A stretch of 40,782 nucleotides of DNA from positions 1 through 40,782 of the forward strand of contig WTHB01000185.1 in the NCBI GenBank assembly GCA_011523305.1, given 5' to 3'. Positions 8,922 through 16,751 of this stretch are shown here, piece by piece. The first letter of the stretch is position 1. Each line of letters opens with the position of its first letter. The stretch is from Planctomycetaceae bacterium (lineage in GTDB: Bacteria > Planctomycetota > Planctomycetia > Pirellulales > UBA1268). Under the pieces are notes generated by a model. That model ran no database searches and was not told where the DNA came from. It saw nothing but the letters and a program-made list of their open reading frames with translations. The position numbers and the translations under genes were made by a program.

Positions 8922-10412
8922 TTACAGCGGCCGGACAATCGACTGGCTCCGCCAGTAGTCAAACAACGTCTCGATCGAGTTGACCCCACCGCCAACGCCA
9001 CTCTTGTTGACGCCGCCGTATGGAACTCCCTTGGGGAACAGGTTATGGGCATTGATCCAACTGTTGCCGGCCACCATCGACTCGGCGACCCGGGCGGCCC
9101 GGGCCAGATCGGTGGTCCAGACACTGTTGGCCAGGCCGTAGTCGGTATCGTTGGCCAGCGCCACCGCCTCATCTTCCTGCTCAAAGGTGGTCAGGTATGC
9201 GACCGGGCCGAAGATTTCCTCCCGGGCGGCAATGTTGTCGAGGGAACCCGCCAGCAGGCAGGGCTTCACATAGTAGCCGTCGTGGCCGGCAACCTCCGCA
9301 ATGCCACCGGGCACCACCGCGTCGGCCCCTTCCGCAACACCCTTTTCGACGTAGCCGAGCACCCGCTCACGCTGCTTGGCATTGACCAGCGGCCCCATCG
9401 TGGTGGCGTCATCAAGCTGATAACCCACACTGACCTGCTCAAGGGCCTGCCGGCAGGCCGTGACAAAATCGTTGTAGATCGACTTGTGAATCATCCAGCG
9501 GGTGGCATCGCAGCAGATCTGGCCGGTGTGGAAGGTGATTGCCCCGACGAGCAGGCGGGCCGTCGCCTCAACATCGACATCCTCAAAGACGACCGCCGCC
9601 CCCTTGCCACCAAGTTCCAGCTTGACGGGCACCAGATTCCGGCCGCAGGACTCGCCAACCAGGCGACCAACTTCCGGCGATCCTGTGAAGGACATCCGCT
9701 TGATCCCCGTACTGGCCGAAAGCGCCGCGCCAGCAACCCTGCCAAGGCCCGGCACCACGTTCACCACCCCCTCAGGCATCCCACTTTCACGAGCTAACTG
9801 AGCGACAAAAATCGAGGACAGAGGCGTGTCCTCAGCCGGCTTGACCACCACCGTGTTGCCGGCGGCAAGCGCCGGGGCAATGCCCCAGCCCATCAGCAGG
9901 AGAGGGAAGTTCCAGGGAAAGATAAATCCACAGGCCCCCCATGGATTCCGCAGCGTCCAGGCTTCATGGCCCGCAACGGCCAACTGGCTCCGCCGCTGGA
10001 CATGCTGGGCCATGTCGGCGAAGAACCGCAGCGACTCGATGAAGTTGTCCACATCGCCACGTGCCGCGGCGGGCAGTTTGCCGGCATCAACCGCCTCAAT
10101 TTGGGTGACTATGTCCTTCCGGCTCTCGACCAGGTCGGCAAACCGGTGGAGCCTCACGGCCCGGTCATTTGGCGCAAGCGTCGCCCAGCCCGACTTCCGA
10201 AAGGCCTCGTTGGCAACTGCGACCGCCCGATCGACATCGGCTGCCGAATAGGCATGGACCTCAGCAAGCACCTCACCACTGCCGGGATCGAGTGTTTGAA
10301 ACGTTTCACCACTCGTTCCAGCCCAGTCCTCACCACCGACGACGCCGGCAATGACACCACCGGTGAGATAGCGTTCGACCTCGGGGAGAAGCAATGTGCG
10401 TGCTGTGGCCAT
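8922..10412 (-). CDS. NAD(P)-dependent aldehyde dehydrogenase
   Basis: This 496-residue enzyme oxidises an aldehyde to a carboxylic acid. Expected residues are visible: Asn168 in PWNFPLLL (oxyanion hole), Lys191 in VVVKPAEDTP (cofactor), Glu266 in LELGGKG (general base) and the nucleophile Cys300 in GQICCDATR. Overall it resembles the betaine-aldehyde/aminobutyraldehyde branch, but substrate cannot be assigned from motifs. I chose ATG 10412 because GGAGA lies 9 nt upstream; an in-frame extension to 10514 adds residues that look non-coding. It sits between two FAD oxidoreductase genes on the same strand. Pairing with an amine oxidase-like flavoprotein would make sense if that enzyme releases an aldehyde, which is a guess. 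Confidence 0.93.
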   Translation of the reverse strand: MATARTLLLPEVERYLTGGVIAGVVGGEDWAGTSGETFQTLDPGSGEVLAEVHAYSAADVDRAVAVANEAFRKSGWATLAPNDRAVRLHRFADLVESRKDIVTQIEAVDAGKLPAAARGDVDNFIESLRFFADMAQHVQRRSQLAVAGHEAWTLRNPWGACGFIFPWNFPLLLMGWGIAPALAAGNTVVVKPAEDTPLSSIFVAQLARESGMPEGVVNVVPGLGRVAGAALSASTGIKRMSFTGSPEVGRLVGESCGRNLVPVKLELGGKGAAVVFEDVDVEATARLLVGAITFHTGQICCDATRWMIHKSIYNDFVTACRQALEQVSVGYQLDDATTMGPLVNAKQRERVLGYVEKGVAEGADAVVPGGIAEVAGHDGYYVKPCLLAGSLDNIAAREEIFGPVAYLTTFEQEDEAVALANDTDYGLANSVWTTDLARAARVAESMVAGNSWINAHNLFPKGVPYGGVNKSGVGGGVNSIETLFDYWRSQSIVRPL

Positions 10413-10579
10413 GGGACATGTCTCCAAACGGGGAAAGCGTTCGCAGGGGGGTAGCTTCGGATCGACGCCGGGGCGATGAAGCCCATTCGGTCGAAGCTCT
10501 GCCCGACGCCTCAAGCATAGCCGCGCAACAACGCTGGTGTCGTCAGGCAGCCTGAGACGACAGCACGGCCGAAGCCCTT

Positions 10580-11641
10580 CTAGCCCGGCAATCGCTCAAG
10601 CCAGCGGGCAACAGCCAGACCGCTCGATGCAGCCGCCTCGACCAATCCCCCACCAAAACTGTCGCCGCAGCAGACAATCGGCGGCTGCTGGCTGAGAGCG
10701 ACCAGGGGAGCCTTCAGGGGATTCTCCGGAAAGGCAAACTTCCACCGCTGCAGCGACGAGGCGACCACCACCGCCGCCGGATCCCCGTCAATCCAGGGCC
10801 GAGCCAGGTCGATCAACTGCCCGGTCACCTCTTCCGGATCATCATCAAAATGGTCACGGCTGAAATCGCCCCGAGCCTGAATCGTCAGGCTTGGCACCGA
10901 CGAGATACCTTTTTGCTGATTATCCGTCAGCCAGGCTACCGGCCCGCTGTTCACCGCCAGCCCACCTGGAGCCGGCAGCAGACTGGGTCGCTTAAGCACC
11001 AGCATCAACGAGAAGCAGGGCTCGTAGCGGATGGCAGCGAGTGTCTCCCAGGTGGCCTCATCAACCAGCGGCGGCGTGAGTCCACCCGCTGTGAACAGGT
11101 CGAGGGCCTGCGGAACCGGCGCGGTGACGATCGCGGCCGCCGCCACGACATGCTGCCCCTGCTCGTCGGTCAACCGCACCCGTCCTGCATCAATCGAAAT
11201 AGCCTCCACCCGGGTCTGCGTGCGGACAGGCGTGGGCAACGCCGCAACGAGATACTTGGGCAGACTGGTCATGCCTCGCGTGCCCCGCCACCGGGCATGC
11301 CCCGCCTCATCAAGCGGAGCCGTGACGGGACCTGCTGCCGTCGCCGCAGTCGGAAACAGCTGGCACCAGGAATCAACAACCCCTGCCGTCTCCGCCGCAG
11401 TCACCAGATTGCCGAAAGCCCGGCCCGTCACCGAAAACTGCTGTGCACCATGATCACAGACCGCCTCACCAACGCGGCGGGTCGCCATTCGCCCACCGAC
11501 ACCGCGAGACTTTTCCAACACCACGACCCGTCGCCCGGTGGCGGCCAGGGTTGTGGCAGCTGTCAGACCAGCGATACCAGCTCCAACCACGGCAACATCG
11601 TATTCAGCATCAGCTGCAGCGGCGTTCTCAGGCAGAGACAT
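10580..11641 (-). CDS. Renalase-like NAD(P)/FAD-dependent oxidoreductase
   Basis: The roughly 353-residue protein begins with an FAD-binding motif VVGAGIAGLTAATTL, followed by EKSRGVGGRMATRR and DHGAQQFSV, the pattern of the renalase-like COG3380 family. The C-terminal motif is CCGDSFGGGLVEAAASSG. Bacterial renalase-type enzymes have been shown to oxidise off-isomer dihydronicotinamides; whether this one does is unknown. I use ATG 11641, which overlaps the preceding gene's stop by 14 nt. A TTG at 11662 is in frame but less likely. The overlap implies translational coupling with the upstream small membrane protein. Confidence 0.85.
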   Translation of the reverse strand: MSLPENAAAADAEYDVAVVGAGIAGLTAATTLAATGRRVVVLEKSRGVGGRMATRRVGEAVCDHGAQQFSVTGRAFGNLVTAAETAGVVDSWCQLFPTAATAAGPVTAPLDEAGHARWRGTRGMTSLPKYLVAALPTPVRTQTRVEAISIDAGRVRLTDEQGQHVVAAAAIVTAPVPQALDLFTAGGLTPPLVDEATWETLAAIRYEPCFSLMLVLKRPSLLPAPGGLAVNSGPVAWLTDNQQKGISSVPSLTIQARGDFSRDHFDDDPEEVTGQLIDLARPWIDGDPAAVVVASSLQRWKFAFPENPLKAPLVALSQQPPIVCCGDSFGGGLVEAAASSGLAVARWLERLPG

Positions 11642-12137
11642 CGTCCCGCTCGTTCCAGGCAACCACCAGAATGGCCGTGAAGGGAATCCACCAGATCAGG
11701 TCATTCGTGATGATATTCCAACCAAAGGCAAGCGGAAGCTTGCCCGACCAGAGTGCCTCAGCAAAGCCGATCGGTCCCAAGATTTTGCCCAGCAGGCCGA
11801 CCAGCGTAATCGGCCAGTGCCGCAACGGGTTGGTGGCTGCCAGTAGGTAGCCGATCCCATAGACCCCCACGATCATTCCGATGCACTGCCAGAACTCGAG
11901 ATACCGCGGCAGTTCCATGCCGACCAGCTCAAAACTGAACCGAGGCGCCAAAATGGCAACGCCACCCCAGACCAGGTTGTAGATGCCAGCTGCGATCAGG
12001 GTCCACCGCATCCAGGGCCGGACTGCTCCAGCGACCTGCGGCCGCTGCCGGGACATTGCCTGCGAAACCGCCGTCCCCGTCAGGCGGGAAGCCGGGGAGG
12101 AGACAGGGGAAGTGGTGGTGGGAGCGGCACTACTCAT
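11628..12137 (-). CDS. Small multi-pass membrane protein of unknown function
   Basis: About 169 residues. A polar Ser/Thr-rich N-terminus of roughly 40 residues is followed by about four hydrophobic segments: WTLIAAGIYNLVWGGVAIL, the stretch around CIGMIVGVYGIGYLLAA, ITLVGLLGKILGPIGFA, and LIWWIPFTAILVVAW at the end. I do not recognise the family. ATG 12137 overlaps the deacetylase stop by 4 nt (ATGA), a classic coupled arrangement, and a GTG at 12146 is the only alternative. Its own stop overlaps the renalase-like start. The tight packing of three genes suggests joint production, but gives no direct function. Confidence 0.8.
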   Translation of the reverse strand: MSSAAPTTTSPVSSPASRLTGTAVSQAMSRQRPQVAGAVRPWMRWTLIAAGIYNLVWGGVAILAPRFSFELVGMELPRYLEFWQCIGMIVGVYGIGYLLAATNPLRHWPITLVGLLGKILGPIGFAEALWSGKLPLAFGWNIITNDLIWWIPFTAILVVAWNERDDVSA

Positions 12138-12868
12138 ACTTCCCACAGTAGGCGCGTCAGTTCGGTTGTGCAGGGGACCCGACTGCTAGCGAGCAGTTCC
12201 CCGGCATCACAGCCCCCCATCAGCCCAACTGTTCGGGCCAGGGCCTCAACCCGCGGGTAGACATGGGCCTTTTCCGGCGGAAATTGCGAGGCATAGCAGC
12301 GAATGGCCTCCAGTTTCCGGTCGAGAAAACCGTGAATATTGACCACCAGCGGCCAGTGGCCCGACGGCAGATCGGCCACTCCGGCAAACAGAAAATACGT
12401 GAGCAGGTGGGGCACCGTATGGACCGGCAGGCCCGCGAACGTGTCGTCCCACTTCGTGAGCCTCGAATAGAAAACCGCCGCCTCGGTGATGGCCACCGCC
12501 TGGGCATGGTCTGGCGAGGCAAGCGGCGTTTTGTCCCCCAACCCCAACACCAACCGCGGCCTAAACCGGCGAAAGACCTTGGCCAAGGCCACCCGAACCT
12601 CGAAGCCATCCAACAGTCGGCGATTGGGAAACCCCAGTTGTTCGCGATGGGCTACACCCAGCACCGCCGCAGCAGCAGTGGCCTCAGCCAGACGTTGCTC
12701 GGGGCCACTCGACCGGGGCGTCGGCTCGCCATCAGTGATGTCGACGATGCCGACCCGCAGGCCCTGCTCGACCAAGCGGGCCAGCGTCCCACCACACCCA
12801 ATCTCCACATCGTCAGGATGGGCGCCCACGGCGATCACATCGAGTGGCTCGGGAAGTTGTTCGGTCAT
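12134..12868 (-). CDS. PIG-L/LmbE-family deacetylase, BshB1-like
   Basis: The 244-residue protein has the zinc-site motif AHPDDVEIGCGGT at residues 16-28 and a second ligand region SPDHAQA. Together with DITDGEPTP these are hallmarks of PIG-L N-deacetylases. The pattern is closest to BshB1, which removes the acetyl group from GlcNAc-malate in bacillithiol synthesis, but related enzymes act on other GlcNAc conjugates. No bshA or bshC gene is in the window to settle it. ATG 12868 is clear. The stop overlaps the next gene's ATG. Confidence 0.85.
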   Translation of the reverse strand: MTEQLPEPLDVIAVGAHPDDVEIGCGGTLARLVEQGLRVGIVDITDGEPTPRSSGPEQRLAEATAAAAVLGVAHREQLGFPNRRLLDGFEVRVALAKVFRRFRPRLVLGLGDKTPLASPDHAQAVAITEAAVFYSRLTKWDDTFAGLPVHTVPHLLTYFLFAGVADLPSGHWPLVVNIHGFLDRKLEAIRCYASQFPPEKAHVYPRVEALARTVGLMGGCDAGELLASSRVPCTTELTRLLWEV

Positions 12869-12994
12869 GGCCGTAGCCTTTCACGGCAAGGTGGTCTGCC
12901 CTTGGCTGGCAGAGACAGGGCACACTGCCGGCCATGCTGATTCGCGTGCGTTGGTTGACTCACTCGCTGTCCAGCGGAAACCTGTTCCAGCTGG

Positions 12995-14239
12995 TCAGCC
13001 TGCCTTCGTCGCCGCAATCAAAAAGTTCGGATTGATCGCCTCGAAGCGAATGCGATCCATCTGCTCAATGCCCCGGGCGATGTTCACCATCCAGTAAGCG
13101 GCATCTTCCGAGCGGGCCCGCAGCAGGGCATGGACCGCCGCAAGGTTCTCAATGCTATTGCAGTTGGTCACCAGCCGGCCACCCGAAGCGAGGCGCTCCC
13201 AGGCCTGTTCAACCAGGCTCGCTACGGCCCGTCCACTCCCACCGACATAAACGGCAGTCGGGACGGGCAACTCCGCCCAGGCCTCTGGCGCCCGTCCGAG
13301 GATGGCCCGCAGGTTGGCCACACCAAAGCGGGCCGCGTTTTCTTCAATCAGGCGGTGGTCGTCGGGGTCCATCTCGATGGCGTAGACACTGCCACGAGAG
13401 GCCAACCGGGCCGCCTCCACCGCCACCGACCCGCTTCCGGCACCGACGTCCCAGACGATGCTTTCCGGGCTCAGTGACAACTCGGCCAGGGCGAGGCTGC
13501 GAACCTCAGCCGGCGTCAGCAGGCCGCGCTTCGGGCGGGACTGCAAGAAGAGTTCGTCGCGGTTCCCGAACAGCCTGCGGCCGGCCTCGTCGGGCGGTTC
13601 GGTGGTCCCACTGGGCCGCACCAGAATCATGACATTCAGCGAACCGAATGAATCGGCAGCAATCTCAGCGAGACTGCCCTGCGTTACACGTTCATCCGGC
13701 GAACCGAGGTTTTCACAGACATAAGCCTGAAACCCGTGCAGCCCCTGCTCCAGCATCGCGCTGGCAACCGCATTCGGCGGCCACCGCTCACTGGTAAACA
13801 ACCCCGCGGTATCGACTGTGCGAATCTTGTCGACCACCCGTTCAATCGTGGACAGGCCCGACAGGTTCGCCAGGTAGGCATCCTCCCAGCTTTCCTTCAC
13901 CCGCGCGAAGGCAAGCTGCATGCTGCTGACGTGAGGCACGACCTCGAACCGATCCTTGCCCAGACGGTCACAGACGAACCGGGCCGTTCCATAAAAGAGC
14001 GGGTCACCCGACGCCAACACGACCAGCCGACGTTCGCCGACCTGCTCAATGCGTTCAACGAGTTCATCGAGGCTGGCGACGGTTTCCAGCCGCTCCTGCA
14101 GGGCCGCCGGCACCAGCGACCGACACGAGTCCGGCCCCACCAACAGGTCTGCCGCTTCAACAATCCGCACGGCATGCGAGGTCATTCCCTCTACGCCGTC
14201 GTCGCCAATACCGACGATGAAGACTTTTTCTGTCGCCAC
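12995..14239 (-). CDS. cobL: Fused precorrin C5/C15 methyltransferase and decarboxylase (CobL, CbiE-CbiT)
   Basis: A 414-residue fusion for corrin-ring synthesis. The N-terminal half (about 1-210) is a CbiE-type tetrapyrrole methylase: VFIVGIGDDGVEG at 6-18, then ASGDPLFYGTARF and VSSMQLAFARV. The C-terminal half (about 235-410) is CbiT: the SAM site WDVGAGSGSVAVEAA, then YVGGSGRAV. Together they methylate C5 and C15 and decarboxylate the C12 acetate side chain of the precorrin-6/7 intermediate. GTG 14239 is supported by AGGAGG just upstream. The HGR-type loop expected after the AFAR segment in CbiE reads NLSGLS here. No other cobalamin gene and no cobalamin riboswitch was seen nearby. Confidence 0.93.
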   Translation of the reverse strand: MATEKVFIVGIGDDGVEGMTSHAVRIVEAADLLVGPDSCRSLVPAALQERLETVASLDELVERIEQVGERRLVVLASGDPLFYGTARFVCDRLGKDRFEVVPHVSSMQLAFARVKESWEDAYLANLSGLSTIERVVDKIRTVDTAGLFTSERWPPNAVASAMLEQGLHGFQAYVCENLGSPDERVTQGSLAEIAADSFGSLNVMILVRPSGTTEPPDEAGRRLFGNRDELFLQSRPKRGLLTPAEVRSLALAELSLSPESIVWDVGAGSGSVAVEAARLASRGSVYAIEMDPDDHRLIEENAARFGVANLRAILGRAPEAWAELPVPTAVYVGGSGRAVASLVEQAWERLASGGRLVTNCNSIENLAAVHALLRARSEDAAYWMVNIARGIEQMDRIRFEAINPNFLIAATKAG

Positions 14240-14243
14240 CGAT

Positions 14244-14249
14244 CCTCCT
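14244..14249 (-). promoter_or_regulatory. Shine-Dalgarno site deciding the GTG start of the CbiE-CbiT gene
   Basis: A perfect AGGAGG lies on the minus strand 4 nt before GTG 14239, within the 33-bp gap after the Fe-S carrier gene. It is the strongest reason to accept a GTG start. Confidence 0.8.
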
Positions 14250-14272
14250 CGTCACGAGCCGCAGAGGCGGGC

Positions 14273-14605
14273 TCAGGCCTGAAAGGAACTGCCGCAGCCG
14301 CAGCTCTTGGTGGCATTAGGGTTGTTGAACGTGAAGCCCCGCTTGTCGATTCCCTCATGGAAGTCGAGCGTGGTCCCGTCGAGGAACAGATCGCTCTTCT
14401 TGTCGACCACAACAGCCACCCCGTGCTGCTCCGACTTGGTGTCGGCCTGCGGATCGTACTGCGTGTCGAAGCCGAGCGAATACTGAAAGCCGCTGCAGCC
14501 GCCGCCGGCGACCCCGACCCGCAGGACAGTGCCGTCTTCGAGTTTTTGATCGGCGATGATCTTCTTGACCTCGCTGGCTGCCTTTTCCGTAAGCGTGACC
14601 GACAT
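14273..14605 (-). CDS. A-type iron-sulfur carrier protein (IscA/ErpA/HesB family)
   Basis: The 110-residue protein carries the three conserved cysteines of A-type carriers: Cys37 in GGGCSGFQY, and Cys102 and Cys104 in SCGCGSSF at the C-terminus. These bind a transient Fe-S cluster handed on to target enzymes. ATG 14605 has AGGAGG 8 nt upstream (14614-14619), so I discard a longer frame from 14641. It lies 130 bp downstream of a cysteine desulfurase gene on the same strand, which supplies sulfur for cluster building. No iscU, sufB or ferredoxin gene is present, so the pair is not a complete ISC or SUF operon. Confidence 0.95.
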   Translation of the reverse strand: MSVTLTEKAASEVKKIIADQKLEDGTVLRVGVAGGGCSGFQYSLGFDTQYDPQADTKSEQHGVAVVVDKKSDLFLDGTTLDFHEGIDKRGFTFNNPNATKSCGCGSSFQA

Positions 14606-14694
14606 CGATGAAACCTCCTGACAAACCGGGACCGCCCGCACGGCCTTGACAAAGAAGTCAGCACGACGGGCCTATACCACCTCTAGTTTAGCCC

Positions 14695-14725
14695 GCGGCC
14701 CCGCCAGGGCAAAGCCCGAGGCCGC
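14695..14725 (-). terminator. Hairpin after the cysteine desulfurase gene, possible terminator
   Basis: Outer arms GCGGCC (14695-14700) and GGCCGC (14720-14725) pair perfectly, enclosing an inner GGGC-AAA-GCCC stem (14707-14717). It begins 10 nt after the desulfurase stop on the minus strand. No T-run follows, so it could instead be a processing or stability element between the two Fe-S genes. Confidence 0.4.
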
Positions 14726-14735
14726 CAGGAACCGC

Positions 14736-15917
14736 TTAACAGCCCGTGAGCCGCTCGACTGCGGCAGCCATGCAGTCCGCAGCCTGCTCAATCTCTGCAG
14801 CAGTTGAAAAGCGGGAGAGCCCCAGTCGGATGCTGCAGCGAGCCTCTTCATCAGTCAGGCCAAGGGCCAGCAGGACATGGCTGGGCCGGGGATGTTCGCT
14901 TGAGCAGGCACTCCCGGCACTGGCAGCCACACCGTGCCGCGACAGTTCCGCCAGCAGCGTGCCACCATCAAGTTGAGGCAGTTGGATGTTCAGATTGTTG
15001 GGAAGCCGCAGGTCGGATTGGAGGGCGGGGCCATTGAGTCGCAGGCCAGGCACCGCGTCTGCAAGCCGTTGCCAGAGGCGGTCCCGCAAGGCAGCAACGG
15101 CAGCCGGAACAGCCGGTAGGCCAGCGACCGCACGTTCACAGGCCTTCCCCATACCGACAATGCCCGGCACGTTGAGTGTGCCGCTCCGCAGCCCCCGCTC
15201 CTGCCCACCTCCAAAAACCTGGGGGTCAAGCCGCACGAGCCGCTCGCGGCGGCGGACGTAGAGCGCCCCCACACCTTTGGGACCGTGGCACTTGTGCCCG
15301 GAGAAACTTGCCAGGTCCGCACCAATCGCATCGACATCGACTGGACCATTGCCAATGGCCTGAGCGCAGTCGACATGCAACAGTGCCCCGCAGTCATGCA
15401 CGATCGCCGCGACATCGGCGAGCGGTTGCAGCACACCAATCTCGTTGTTGGCCAGCATCACGGAAACGAGCACCGTCTGCTCATCAATCGCTGCGGCCAG
15501 CTGCTCGCAATCGATGAGCCCCGGGCAGTCAGCAGCCTGCGATGCAACCGGCAACCGCGTGACCGGCCAGCCCTGCCGCTCAAGGTGTGCGGCCGTATCG
15601 AGCACGGCAGCATGTTCGGTCGCAACCACCACAATGCGACCACCGGGCCGCCGGCTCGCGGCACCAACCAGAGCCAGGTTGATGCTCTCCGTTGCCCCAC
15701 TGGTGAAGACCACCTCACGGGGTGTCGCAGCAATCGCGGTGGCCACCTGCTGCCGGGCCGTCTCCACCGCCTCGCGTGCCTCCAGCCCCAACGCATGGGT
15801 GCCGCTGCCTGCGTTGCCGTAGTGATCGGTCAGCCAGGGCAGCATCACCTGCAGCACCTGCGGATCAAGCCGCGTGGTGGCATGATTGTCGAGATAGATG
15901 AAGGGCTTGGCAGGCAT
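14736..15917 (-). CDS. Cysteine desulfurase (NifS/IscS family)
   Basis: This 393-residue PLP enzyme takes sulfur from cysteine and holds it as a persulfide for Fe-S clusters and thiolated tRNA. Visible features are YLDNHATTRLDP at the N-terminus, TSGATESINLAL, the PLP contacts His102, Asp183 and Gln186 (HVDCAQ), the Schiff-base Lys209 in FSGHKCHGPKG, and the persulfide-forming Cys338 in AGSACSSEH. The loop length and arrangement fit group I (IscS/NifS) rather than SufS. ATG 15917 is unambiguous. It precedes the A-type carrier gene on the same strand. The exact biological branch (general Fe-S or tRNA thiolation) cannot be told. Confidence 0.95.
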   Translation of the reverse strand: MPAKPFIYLDNHATTRLDPQVLQVMLPWLTDHYGNAGSGTHALGLEAREAVETARQQVATAIAATPREVVFTSGATESINLALVGAASRRPGGRIVVVATEHAAVLDTAAHLERQGWPVTRLPVASQAADCPGLIDCEQLAAAIDEQTVLVSVMLANNEIGVLQPLADVAAIVHDCGALLHVDCAQAIGNGPVDVDAIGADLASFSGHKCHGPKGVGALYVRRRERLVRLDPQVFGGGQERGLRSGTLNVPGIVGMGKACERAVAGLPAVPAAVAALRDRLWQRLADAVPGLRLNGPALQSDLRLPNNLNIQLPQLDGGTLLAELSRHGVAASAGSACSSEHPRPSHVLLALGLTDEEARCSIRLGLSRFSTAAEIEQAADCMAAAVERLTGC

Positions 15918-15982
15918 AACGCTCGCTTGCGATGGAGATGACCGCAGCTGCGGCTGGCTCGGTCAACGGCTGCCGCCGACTG

Positions 15983-16612
15983 CTACCCAAGGGTTCCGGC
16001 CGCCACGGCATCGAGGGCAATCTGCGACCAGGTTTCAAAGCGTTCCCGGTCGGCCAGCAGGGCTTCGAGCGACTCAAACCCGCATTCGATCAGTTCGGCC
16101 TCCCGCGACTGCACCTCGGGATGCTCCAGTTCGAAGACGTGCACGATGCCAAGATGCACGCTGCCGACCGCTGTCGCGTCGTCATTGATCAGGCCGACAC
16201 ACCGGCTGCTGAACCCACCTCCGATCGCCACTTCTTCGGCAAGCTCCCGCTGCATCCCCGCCTCATACGAGGCATCATCACCATGCTCGCCGTCCGTGCT
16301 GGCGATGTGCCCGCCGATGCCGACCGACCGCTTGGCCCGCAAGCGGGCTTCACTCTGACCGCCGCCCCGGGTGTAGGCGAAATATTGGGGCCTGCCGTCA
16401 GTCTCCCGCCAGGAGAGGACGCAATACGGAATCAACTGTTTGAACGAGGGGTCGTCTTCCGCCTCCGCACGGGGCTTCCACAGCGTCTGAGTCGGATCGA
16501 GCAGAATCGGCAGGTAGCGTTCCACCTCACTGGAAAATCCCTGAAACATCCCCACCTGCTCCAGCAGTTTCCGCGGTACGACGAGGACGTCTTCTTGTGG
16601 AATCGTAGACAC
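15983..16612 (-). CDS. NUDIX-like phosphoesterase (COG4112-type)
   Basis: About 209 residues. A NUDIX-like stretch at residues 98-130 runs from VGIGGHIAS to QRELAEEVAI. It keeps the REx2EE core, which binds catalytic metal in NUDIX hydrolases, but has Ala where the box usually has Gly after EE, and the upstream Glu is not at its normal spacing. This fits the predicted phosphoesterase group COG4112. GTG 16612 is chosen because AGGAG lies 7 nt upstream. ATGs at 16630 and 16681 are in frame but lack a ribosome site and add Cys/Arg-rich residues. The substrate is unknown, probably a nucleotide or other diphosphate derivative. Confidence 0.75.
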   Translation of the reverse strand: MSTIPQEDVLVVPRKLLEQVGMFQGFSSEVERYLPILLDPTQTLWKPRAEAEDDPSFKQLIPYCVLSWRETDGRPQYFAYTRGGGQSEARLRAKRSVGIGGHIASTDGEHGDDASYEAGMQRELAEEVAIGGGFSSRCVGLINDDATAVGSVHLGIVHVFELEHPEVQSREAELIECGFESLEALLADRERFETWSQIALDAVAAGTLG

Positions 16613-16619
16613 GGCTTGG

Positions 16620-16624
16620 CTCCT
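16620..16624 (-). promoter_or_regulatory. Shine-Dalgarno site deciding the GTG start of the NUDIX-like gene
   Basis: AGGAG on the minus strand with a 7-nt spacer to GTG 16612. It would be inside the coding region if either upstream ATG were used, and neither of those has a comparable site. Confidence 0.6.
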
Positions 16625-16751
16625 AAGCATGAGGCAGAAAACGCAGCGACGGCACAACCTCGCTCCGCCGACCGCCAGCATGATACCCGGAGATCCGTCA
16701 CCAGCGTGAGGGGAACTCCGCGAGGGCGGCCGGAAACCGGCATCGCTGCGG

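Noticed and set aside
10413-10514. Extension of the aldehyde dehydrogenase to an upstream start
   Set aside because: ATG 10412 has a good ribosome site, and the added residues do not resemble the family N-terminus.
12869-12994. Possible tRNA or small RNA in the gap before the deacetylase gene
   Set aside because: No cloverleaf, T-loop consensus or CCA end could be drawn.
14240-14272. Possible cobalamin riboswitch for the CbiE-CbiT gene
   Set aside because: The gap is only 33 bp and holds just a ribosome site; no B12-box was seen.
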